From contig NZ_VXLC01000012.1 in assembly GCF_008704205.1 (NCBI RefSeq), forward strand, positions 1-64,000: a DNA stretch of 64,000 bases, read 5' to 3'. This document shows, piece by piece, positions 1-12,000 of this stretch; positions within the stretch are counted from its first letter, which is position 1, and every line of letters begins with the position of its first letter. Under the pieces are notes generated by a model, which was not told where the DNA came from, searched no databases, and worked only from the letters and a program-made list of their open reading frames with translations. This DNA comes from Nocardia colli (GTDB lineage Bacteria; Actinomycetota; Actinomycetes; Mycobacteriales; Mycobacteriaceae). The position numbers and the translations under genes are program-made.

Positions 1-3000
1 ATCGCGGTACCGACGGTGGCCAGCAGCACGGTGATTCGGCGAGCCGTGGCACGGATGGTGGTCAGCAGCAAGGCAATTCGGAAAGTCGCGGTACCGACGG
101 CCAGCAGCAAGGCGGTTCGGAGAGCCGTGGCGCCGATGGTCAGCAGCACAGCAATACATCCGAGAGTCGTGGCGGTGCGCCGGAGCAGCATGCCGGAACC
201 GACGGTGGCGGCGCGGACCGCAGCCGGGCAGGCATCGCCGACAGTGGCACGCACGACAGCAGTACCAGCGAGTCGGGCAGCGGCGCCGATCGGTCGACCG
301 TACCCCAGCAGCATTCCGGCGCGGAGCCGGGAAGTGCTGCGGTAAACCATAATTCGGGCGACGCGGGTCGCGTCGGTGACGGTGCGCCCGTGCGTCCCGG
401 TGGCGACGGTGCACCCGTTCGACCCGGCGGTGACGGTGCGCCTGCCCGACCCAGCGGCGACGGTGCGGCGCCCCGGCACAGTGGTGACGGTGCGTCGCCG
501 CGGCAAGCCGGTGACGCTGCTACGTCCCGGCCTGCCGGTGACGCGACCTCTCGGCCCGCCGGTGCGGAACCCGGGCGTAGTGGCGAGACCAGGCAAGGCG
601 GGGAACAGAGGGCTGCTGACTCGCGTGCCGGATCGCCGGACGCCAAGCCCGGTGCCGATCGCCCGCGCGGCGATTCGCGAGCGGGCGTCTCGGATGCGAA
701 TCCTGTTCGGGCGGGAAAGGATTCGACTCCTGGTATTCGCGCGGAGTCGAGCGGCTCCGAGGTGTCCCGAGCGCCGGAGCGCAAGGCCGGCGGTGCGGAC
801 GAGCACGTCCAGGTGCACCCGGATTCGGACGACAACGTTCGGCCGCGTCCGGAGTCGGACGGGCCGGAGTCCAGGAACAAGCCGGAAGCCGGTGCGCCAC
901 AAGCAGATCGGCCACATGCCGGGGCCGAGCCGCACGCCAGGGATGAGGCCGGGCGCCCGCGCGCGAACGATGCTCGACCGGTGGGCGACGGTCCGAATCG
1001 GGACGGTGACGCGGATTCCGCGCGGCGCAACCACGATGACGACTCCGACAGCCGCCCGCATCACGACGATGTGCAGCTCGTCCCGGTCGCGGACGCGGGC
1101 ACCACCGCACACCCGCGGCAGTCCGGCGCGGACAGCACAACCCGTCCGCACGGAACCGACGGCGAGGGCACGACGCCGCGCCAGGACGGCGACAACGACA
1201 GCAAGCGGCCGCTCGAGCCCGACGATCCGAATCGCGGCAAGTGCGGCGAGCTCTCGCTGAAGCAACTGCGTGACCAGTTCGGCGAGGGAATCCGCCTGCC
1301 GGAGCGGACAATTGGCGCCGACGGCATGACCCAGCGCGAGCTGGTCGGCGCCGCGGGCGGGCAGTTGCGCGAGTTCGCCGGCGGCCACGACGCGATCCAG
1401 CGCCGGCTACTGAAGATGGGCGACGGCGCCACCGCACTCGTCGTAGACACCTACAAGGGCCCGCGCGACGAGCACGGCGTCGGCGCGCACGCGTACCTGC
1501 TGGTGAACGAGGGCGGCCAGATCAAGGTGCACGACCCCGGCATGGGGACCGAGCACGGCTACCCGCCGCGGACGCCGAAGGAAGTGCACAGCGTCAGCGC
1601 GATCATGTTCAAGCCGGACGGCACCCCGGTGGACAAGGTGCCGAGCCACATCCGGGATGAATTGCTGGCCAACCCGGCCGATCTCGCCGATGCGGGCCGG
1701 GTCGGTAACCTGCCCGGACAGCACCACGGTTTCTTCCCTGCGGATGAGCCGGTGCCGCCGGGGCTGCAACGGGGCGCGGATGGGCTGTTGCGCCAACCCA
1801 ATGATCCACCGCAGGTCTTCCGCTCGCCCGACGGCGCGTGGCACCACGTCAACGATGCGCCGGGAACGTTCCGGGACAAGGGTTTCAATCTCACCGACGG
1901 CAAGCGCTGGATCAAGGACCATCTCTCGGGCCAGGATCTGGCGTTCAAGGCCGAGGTCGCGGAGGATGGCGACTACCCGGTCAAAGATCCGAAGGCGTTG
2001 GCGGACCTGGCCAAAGCGTCCGAGCTCCGGATCAAGCAGGGCGAACTTCGTAGTGACGTCAGCGATTTGCTCAAGCCCCAAATGGACGAGTTCAACGTCC
2101 GGGACAAGGACGGAAAACTTGATGTCAACAAGCTGAGCGAGAAGAACCTCCCGAAGGAAATTCCCAAGATCGCGGCGGAGATCGAGAAGCACGCTCGGCT
2201 CCCGGAAAGCGATCCTCGGCACCTGACGCCCGAGCAGAAAATCGAAAAGCTCGCGCGCCTGTACGACATGGAGGAGAACGCCCGGGAATACAACCGTCTC
2301 GGCAAGGAGATGGTGGCCACCTCCAAGCTGCTCGGTGAGCTGGGCGCGACCGCGTACGCGCTCGACCCGGACATGCATCCCGGCGCGGTGCAGGTGACTC
2401 CGTTCAAAGGCGCGTTCGACGGCAACAACTCCGTCGATATCGCGGTCTTCATCCCGCGGGACGGCGATACCCCGGCCAAGCTGATCGTGATCGAGGCCAA
2501 GGGGGTCGGCTCGGACCTGGGTAGCGCGGCGACGCCCGGCGGCCGGGCACAGCAGGGCTCGCCCGAATACCTGCGGCGCACGCTCGCCATCGACGAGAAT
2601 CTCCGGACGATTCTGACCGAATCCGAAGCGGACTTGCTACAGCGGCCAGAAGGCCCGGCGCTGTTGGACATTCGTAAACAGCTGCTGGAGGCACACCACG
2701 ACGGCACGTTGGATATCGAATACCACAAGGTGCACGTCGATATAAACGGCAAAGCGGATTACGCGAAATTCAAGCTCGATCATGACGGTGCGCGAGTACC
2801 GATGAACGACATCGGCGGCGTCATTTCCAGGGACAGCCTGCAGCCGCCGACCCAGCCCGACGCGTCCACACCGGATGCGGGCACCCCGGGCCCGTCCGCG
2901 ACCGGTCCGGTCCAGCACGCGCCGGACAACCCGGTCAGCCATCCGGATGATCGTCGCGGTCGCTGTGGTGAGCTGTCGTTGCAAGAGCTGCGGGCGATGT

Positions 3001-6000
3001 ACGGCGACGACCGTGTGGGTTTGCCGGACCGCCCGATCGGCATGGACGGCATGACCAGGGCGGAACTGCAGCTGGCCGCAGGCGGTCATTTGGAGCCGAC
3101 CACGCACGCGGACACGCATCAGCGGCTGCTCGATCTCGGGGATGGCGCGTCGGCGCTGATGGTCGACTCGTACTCGGGGCCACGGGATGAACACGGCGTC
3201 GGCGCCCATGCCTATCTTCTGGTGAACCAGGGTGGCGACATCATCGTTCGCGACCTCGGCGCAGGACTGGCCGACCACGGCTATCCGCCGCGGGTGCCGG
3301 CGGCGATGAGCGGATCGCACGCCGTCGTGTTCGACGGGCGCGGACGGCCCGACCATGCGCTGAACGCGGTGGATCGGGCGCGGTTGACGGCCGAGGTGCA
3401 GGCGCAGACGAATGCAAGCCAGGCGCGGGTCGGTCAGGCCTACGACGGGCGGCCTGACGACCCCGCGCGGCACGACGACACGGACGAGCCTGCACCGAGG
3501 GTGCGGGATGAGGACGGGGAGTTGCCACCCCGGGTGCCGGACGAGATCGGCCTCGATCGGCCGGATGGGGGTCTGCCCGAGGTCGAGGTGATCGGCGAAC
3601 CCGGTCCCGGCGTGACGCCGGAAATGCTGGACGCCGCAAGGAAATCGGTCGCGGAAACCGGTGAGCCGCTGGTGATCTTCGGCAGCCGGCAAACGGGTGT
3701 CTCGGAGAAGTCCGGCGCACCGTTCCACTCCGACAGCGATCTCGACGTCGCGGCGACCACGCCCGAAGGGCTGATGAAGCTCGTCGACGTGCACGAGGGC
3801 AACAGCCCGATCCCGAAGGTGAAGGACATCGCCGGGATCTTCACCGAGCAAGAGGCCCGCGACAAGGGTTACCTGGTCATTAAACCGGCCGAGGTGGAAC
3901 CCGTGACCTCGGTGCGCCCGGCCGACGCGGGCACGCCGCCGCTCGATCGTGCCCCGAGCGATACCGATACGGGATCGCGCCCCCGTCCGTCCGAGGAGAA
4001 CACGCCGACAAACGATCGCGCCCCGCGCGAACCCGACACGGAAAACGGAACGCGCCCAAGGCCGTCGGACGAGATGGCCGGCAATGACGATGGCCCGCAA
4101 CGTGATCCGGACAGCAACGACAACGCGCTGATCTACGACGACTACCTGGCCAACGGCGAGGGTGTCGTCCATCGTCCGGAGAGCACCTCGATCGGCGATG
4201 ACACCAAGACGCACAACGTCCGCGACAACGTCCTGCACGAGGACGGTGTGCACGACGTCGTCGTGCACGGCAGCGAGGACGGCGCCCCGATCCCGGGCTT
4301 CCAGGAGAAGACCCATCCCGAGCAGATCGTGCAGGCGATCCTCAACAACCCGAATTACGTTCCCGGCACACCGATCCGGTTGCTGTCCTGCCACAGCGGC
4401 AACGAGCACGGCTGGGCCCAATACGTAGCGAACCGGCTCGGCGTCGAGGTGTCCGCGCCCACCGACGCCGTCGGTGTCGACCGGGCACAGGGTCCGGGCA
4501 CCGCCCCCGTCATTCGCGACGGCGGCGAGTGGCGAACCTTCCACCCCGATGCCGCCGTCGAACTCCACCCGACCGTTCGCGAGTCCGGGCACGAGCCGAA
4601 CTACCGAATCGCGCCCGAAGGCGATCGGCGAGACGGGACGGGCGAGGAGCCCCGCGCTCCCGGCACCGACCGAATGGAATGGATGGATCGCTCGGATGGC
4701 GATGGGCCTGAACCCGGGCTGACCGACGATGGCAACGACCGCGCCCCCCGGCACGAGAGCACTGCGGACTGGGCCGATCGGATGCGGGCCGAGACCGCTG
4801 AGTGGTCGGCGCGGATGGCCGCCGATCATGCCGCCGAGATGCGGCGGATCGCGGATACCGAGCCGCGGGACTGGGCCTCGGAGATGGCGGCCGATCACGC
4901 CGAGTGGCGGGCGCGGATGCTGGCGTTGCGCGCCGAGTTCTCTCGCGACGTCGCCGATGGCACGTTGCCACGCCCCGCGGCGGAGGTGCCGTCCGCGGAG
5001 GCGGGCAGGCATCGGGCTCCGGAGCCCGGTGGCGAAGTTCCGCACGAGGGTGACGTGAAGGTTTGGCCGCGTGAGGATTCCGCCGCTCCGCCCGAACCCG
5101 AGGGCGCGGGCGGCGGGAAGAAGCCGCCGGAATCGACACCGCCCGTTGGTGATTCGGGTGAAGACGGAACGAACCGTGGCGATCGACAGCCCGGTGACGG
5201 GACACCGCCGCATGAGACGGATGGCACCCCGCCACACGAAACCGACGGCACGCCGGCCCCCGAGGATCCGTTCGATGCGCGTCAGCGCGAGCTGGAAGCC
5301 GAGCGCGATCGTGTCGTCGCCGAGCGGGATGCGCTGCAGCAGCAGCGCGATCAGCTGGCCGGCCGGCTGCGCGTCTCGTCCGAAAACGATTGGGCGGCAC
5401 TGCGACCGGGCGACGACCTCACGCATACGTTGGAGGAGTTGCGCAACCGCACCATGGAGGTGCGTGAGCAGCCGCGCGAGCACGCCCGCATCGACGAGCT
5501 GGAGCAACTGGCCAACCGGGTCCATGACGCGAACAACGACATCGCCAGGATCGATCGCGAACTGGCCGCGCTGGACGCCGCACGCGAAGCCGCTCGACTC
5601 GAGACCCCGGAGGGCGAGTACGCCCGTCTGCTCGAGGAGCGGCGTGCGCTGGATCATGAGCGCGAATTCGCCAGGGCGAAGCGCGATGAGCTCGCCGGGT
5701 ACCTCGGGTTCACGGATCTGACCGGCTCCGCGTTCGAGCACCGCATGCACGAGCTGTATGACCAGGCGCAAACGCGGCGGACCCGGATCCCCGGCAACCT
5801 GGATACCCCGGAACGGATCGTCCGGGAACAGGTCAGTGGTTCCGAGCGCGAATTGCTGCTGCGTGAGCTCCGCAAATTCAGTGACGCCATGCGGGACTGC
5901 GACCGGCTCGACGCGGCCATCGCCGAGAAGGACGCACGCCTCGCGCAACTGCGGGACGAGGGCGTCGTCGGTGAACGTCCGCCCGGCGACGATACCGGCA

Positions 6001-9000
6001 CCGCCCTCGATCGCCTGGCCCTCGAGTACGCCGACCTGCTTCGCGAGGTCGAGGCGCGGCGACCGGTGCTGGAGGACCTGGCCCGGCGGCTCGGGATTCC
6101 GGTATCGGAGCTCGGCCCGCATCCACGCGACCTGGAAAAGGCGCTGGATTGGCATCGCACGCGCACGATGCGGGTGGACAACGGCGAGATGGCCGAGCGC
6201 CACCGCATGCTCGACGAGCTGGAGGCCGCCGCGCGCGACGTGCTCGTCGGCGAGCACGAAATGGGCAAGCTGCGCGACGAGATGGCCCGGCTCAACGGTG
6301 TGTGGCGCGATCTCGTCGCGGCCGAGGACGGCTGGATGGTCACCGACCGGGTCGGCTACATCCCCGGTGAGCCGTCGCGCATCATCGTGTTCGGTCCGCG
6401 AGCGGATTTCGAGCCGTCGCGCGCGAGCCACGACGACGCGCTGGCGCACGCCATACTCACGGAACCGGTTGTGGCACAGGCGATGATGCGGCAACCGCGG
6501 ATCGAATACCAGCGGGTGATCTTCGATCAAGACGGCACCGTGCGGCGGGAGCCGATAAGTGGTCCGCTAGTGGAGCGCACCGCCACCGGATGGATCAACG
6601 GCGACCCCGGCCTGCTGATGGTGCGCTGGCAGGACGCGGACGGCCAGTGGCACAACGTCGATCCGGCCAAGCCGAGCCTGCGCACCAACCGCGGTCCCGA
6701 CGCGGGCACCGCATACGACCCGGGCAATCCGGATTGGTGGGGCGGCCTCTCCGACTACATCAACGATTTGGCGACGCCGTTCGCCGATATCCCGCCGGGG
6801 CATATCGCGAAGAACATGCTCGAGCTGAACCCGATGAACGTCGAGACCAAATACTTCGACAACGGCATGTCGCCCGACGACATCGTCAGCCTCCATCTCG
6901 GTGCCGATATCGCCACTATTCAACGGAATATCCGTACCTTGTTCATGGCGATCGACCATCCCCTGGTTCGGGAGTGGATCCATCGGCATCCGGCGATCGG
7001 CGACTGGGTGCTGGCGCGGCCGTGGCTGAAGCGGTTTTTCCCGGTCGGCACCATGTGGTCGTCGTTCCAGTGGCACCGGCCGCCGGAGACCAATTTCCAG
7101 CCGATGTACCGCACCTGGGAGCCGGCTGAGCATGCCCGGGTCGAGATTCCGGAGTGGCTGCGGCCCGCGATCGATGAGGAGATCGCGAAGTGGCGGGAGG
7201 TCCAGCAATGGGCTGACGGCGAATACGACAAGTTCCGGGCCGACGATCAGCTCGCCGATCGCATGGCCGAACGGCTGGCAGAGTACCGGCAAGAGCAGAT
7301 GCGGGTCGGCGCACAGGAATTGGTCGAACGCATCCGCAAGGAACTGGTCGATCCGCACCGCGGTATCGGACCGGACCAGGCCGGGGTCGACCGGCAGGTG
7401 CAGCGGATCAACGAGGCCGTCAACCGGATCGCCGACGATTCCTTCGATAACTTCGCCACCGATGATCGGGTCGCGATCCGGCACAAGATCGCCGAGATCC
7501 GGCAACAGCTGCTCGACATCCGGAACGGGCACCTTCCCATCGGCGCCGACGGCACCCGGATCGCGGACGAGGTGGTCGGACGCCCGATCACGGACGCGGA
7601 CATCGCTCGGATCGCAGACGGGCTGGCCCCCGATATCCGTCCGCTGCCGCCGAAGATCGAAGAGCACAACTGGCCCGACCCGTTCCCGGATCGCCCGCAA
7701 CCCGACAGTGCGCCACCGAAGCACGAATTCCCGGCGTTCACCAGGGATCAGATTCAGCAGATCCTGAATCATCTGATGGTCGACGAGCACCCGGCCGTCG
7801 ATTACGCCGATCCCAACGGCAACCTGACAACGCGGCGGATGGATCAGCTCGCCGATGTGGCCGAGGCGATCAACCGGATCGTCGACGGCAAACCGCTGCC
7901 AGCGGACGTCGTCCTTATGCTCGACGCTCTCGCCGAATCCAACTTCCTGCGCACTCCTGCGCCCCGCGATGGACGCTGGACCTGGCATGACGCGAACGCA
8001 CACGCGGTGGCCGAGGGCTTCCACTGGGACGCGAACCGGCCGCCGCTGACCGGCGACCGCGCGAATATCCCGTACGCGCCCGAACCGCTGCACGCGCCGG
8101 AGCCGTTCTTGCCGCGCGACCGCTACGAGCAGCAATTGGCCAACGCCAAGGAGCATTGGGACGCACGTTCACGCGCACTGCTCGACGCCGCGCGGGTAGC
8201 CGGGGTCGATCCCGAGAGTTTGTTCCGCGCCGCCGATCCCGCCGACCGACTGGCCAATCTGCGGACGCAGCAGCCGGACGCGGCCGGCCGGCAGCACATC
8301 GATGACCTGGCGGCCGCACTGCGTGACTTCGACGACGCCACCGCCGAAGTCATGCGCCTCGAACAGCGGCTGGATGAGCACGACATCAAGCTCGACCGCG
8401 CTCGCGCGGCGATCCGCGGCGACCAGCCGGAAGTGCCTGTGCTGGAAGCGGATTCGAACGCGCGACCGGAGGAACCGGCACCGACCGCAGAAGAGCTGTT
8501 GCAGCAGCAGCGATTTGCCGAAGCTGATGCGCGGCAACGCAGTAACGAGATCGATCGGCTCGAGCAGGCCAAGGCCGATGCCATCCGGGCTAGGGACGAG
8601 GCCGAAAGGGACCATCTGCGGGCGCAGGATCCGGCCGCGGCCGAGGAGGCGTACGAGCGGCACAAGTATGCCGTGCGGGAGGCTGCTGAGCGGGATCAGC
8701 AACTCGCCGAGCAGATTCGAAAGAACACGATGCTCGAAGCCGGTGCGGAGCCGCTCGACGGCGCGCCGCAGATCGGCATCATCCCTGGTGATCCGCCGCA
8801 GGCGATCGTCGTGGTGCGTGGGGAGTCGACGGACCCGACCACGCTGATCGATCGAGCGGTCGCGCAGCATCCGGAGCTCGGCGATCTGGTCGGCCCGAAC
8901 CGTGACAACGTCACCACCTATCGTCTCGTCCCCGGCGAAGACGGTCGTACGCAGGTGCACCGGACCGACTCGCCGGAGGTTATCGCTCGGTCGGCGGAGG

Positions 9001-12000
9001 CGTTGGCGGAGCAGCAGCGGTTCGCCGAAGCTGATGCGCGGCAACGTAGTAACGAGATCGAGCGGCTGGAGCAGGTCAAGGCAGACGCGGTCCGGGCCAG
9101 GGACGACGCCGCGAAACGGCTGGACGACGCGCAGGATCAAGGCGAGGCCGAGCAAGCGTACGAGCAGCGCAACTATGCCGAGCGTGAACTGGCCGAACGG
9201 GACCAGCAACTCGCCGAACAGCTGCGCAAGAACACGATGCTCGAGGCTGGCGCGGAGCCGCTCGACGGGGTGCCGCAGATCGGCATCATCCCGGGTGATC
9301 CGCCACAGGTAATTGCCGTGGTGCGTGGCGAGTCGACGGATCCGACCACGCTGATCGATCGAGCCGCCGCAGTACATCCGGAACTCGATGACCTGGTCGG
9401 CCCGAACCGCGACAACGTCATCGTCTACCGTCTCGTCCCCGGCGAAGACGGTCGCACCGAAGTGCACCGGACCGACCCACCGGACGCGCCACCCCTGGCC
9501 GCACCCCGCCCAGAACCCGACGCGCCGAGCGACGGCGGCGGCGCCAAGAAGCCACCCACCGGCGAGGCCCCGGCACCGGCCGAGGTGCAGACCACTCCGA
9601 CAACGGATGATGCTGCGGCCCAAAGCAAGCCGAGCGAAGACCCGACGGCGGTGGCGGACAAGCCGGCGAACAAACCGAACGAGCTGGTCAATGAGGCCGC
9701 GCCGCCGCGTGAGACGCCTGCGCCGCCGCGTGAGACGCCCGGGTCGGTGCGTGAGACGCCCGCGCCACCGCGTGAGACGCCTGCGCCGCCGCGTGAGACG
9801 CCCGCGCCGGTGCGTGAGACGCCAGCACCGGTGCGTGGGACCCCTGCGCCGCCGCGTGAGACGCCCGGGTCGGTGCGTGAGACGCCCGCGCCGCCGCGTG
9901 AGACGCCCGCTCCGGTGCGCGAGACATCCGCGCCGGTGCGCGAGACACCTGCGCCCACCGGGGACAGCGCAGCGAGTAAGCCCGTGACCGAGGCGAATCG
10001 GCCTACGCAGGTGCCGGAAGAAATTCTGCAGCAGCAGCGGTTCGCCGAAGCTGATGCGCGGCAACGCAGTAACGAGGTCGATCGCCTGGAGCAGGTGAAG
10101 GCCGATGCTATCCGGGCGAGGGACGAGGCCGAAGCGGAACATCTGCGGGCGCAGGATCCGGCTGAGGCCGAGGAGGCGTACGAGCGGTACAAGTACGCGG
10201 TGCGGGAGGCGGCCGAGCGGGATCATCAGCTCACCGAGCAACTGCGGAAGAACACGATGCTCGAGGCCGGCGCGGAGCCTCTGGATGGGGTGCCGCAGAT
10301 CGGCATCATTCCGGGTGATCCGCCGCAGGCGATAGTCGTGGTGCGCGGGGAGTCGACGGACCCGACGACGCTGATCGATCAGGCCACTGCGGTGCATCCG
10401 GAACTCGGTGATTTGGTCGGGCCGAACCGCGATAATGTCACTACCTATCGCCTCGTCCCTGGTGAGGACGGTCGTACGCAGGTGCACCGGACTGACTCGC
10501 CGGAGGTTATCGCTCGGTCGGCGGAGGCGTTGGCGGAGCAGCAGCGGTTCGCCGAAGCTGATGCGCGGCAACGTAGTAACGAGATCGAGCGGCTGGAGCA
10601 GGTCAAGGCCGACGCGGTCCGGGCCAGGGACGAAGCCGCGGAAGAGTTGCGGCAGGCGCAGGATCCGGCCGAGGCCGAGGACGCGTTCGAGCGGCACCGG
10701 TATGCCGAGCGTGACGCGGCTGAGCGAGATCAGCAGCTGGCCGATCAGCTGCGGAAGAACACGATGCTCGAGGCCGGCGCGGAGCCGTTGGAGGGCGTGC
10801 CGCAGATCGGTGTCGTTCCCGGCGATCCACCACAGGTAATCGCTGTGCTGCGCGGCGAGTCGGCAGACCCGAGCACGTTGCTCGATCGGGCCGCCGCGGT
10901 GCATCCCGAGCTCGATGATCTGGTCGGCCCGAACCGTGACAACGTCGTCGTCTACCGTCTCGTCCCCGGCGAAGACGGTCGCACGCAGGTGCACCGCACC
11001 GACCCGCCGGACGCGCCGCCGCTCGCCGCGCCCCGTCCAGAACCCGACGCCCCGAGCGATGGTGGTGGCGCGAAGAAGCCGCCGATCGGTGAGGTACCGG
11101 AGCCGAAGGATGTACAGAGCACGCCGGTGACGGATGACGCTGCGGCCCAGCGCAAGTCGGTCGAGGATCCGAGCGCAGCCGACAAGCCCGTGACCGAGGC
11201 GAACAAGCCCGTGACCGACCCGGACCGGTCGGCTACGGAGCCGAACGATCCCGCGAACAAGCCACCGAGCGAAGAAGCACGCCCGGCCGAGGTGAAAACC
11301 GAAGAGGCGCCGCAAGGTTCGGACGGCCGGACGGCCGCCGACGGTGCGGGTGGCGGGAAGAAGCCGCCGCAACCGCCGACGGCTCCTATGGCGGGCGATC
11401 CGGGTGACGGCGGCGACGGTCCCCGTCCGCCGCAGCGCGAGCCCGCCGGCGGGCCGAGTGAATCCGGTTCGGACGCAGCGGCGGTCGCTCGCGCGGCGGC
11501 TCGGGTCGAGGCCGGTGAGACGTTCCAGGTCGAGGTGCTCAGCGAGGGCGCGATGCGACGGGCCGAGCGGGTGGAGCTGATCACTCTCGAGGACGGCACG
11601 CAGGTGATCCGCAAGACGCTCACCAACCCTCGCCACGGGGACGCGGAAGAGCTCGCGTCGCTGGTCGGTCGCGCCGTCGGCGCGAACGTGCCGCACATCG
11701 TGCGGGCCGGCGACAACGTGATCTACATGCAGGTCATGCCCGGTGACTGGGCCGACATGCAGCACTCCCGTGCAATGAGCCCGCGGGACACCGGTTTGAC
11801 TGTTACGCCGGACGGTGTGCGCCTCGGCCTGCTCGATGTGCTGATCCGGATGCCCGACCGGGGCATGACCAACTGGCTGGTCACCCCGGACGGACAGATC
11901 AGCGGTATTGACCACAGCCTCGCGTTCGGCGGCGGGGTGCGCCCGAACGCGGAAACCAGCAGCGGCTTCGCCCATCACTTCCTGGAGCTCGGCCCCGACG

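Noticed and set aside
390..392. GTG at 390 as the true start of the giant gene
   Set aside because: There is no ribosome site, it lies inside a GDGAPVRPG repeat, and the same frame is open back to the first base of the window.
9702..9953. CRISPR array or noncoding tandem repeat
   Set aside because: Units are contiguous 21-bp coding repeats with no spacers and keep the reading frame of the giant gene.
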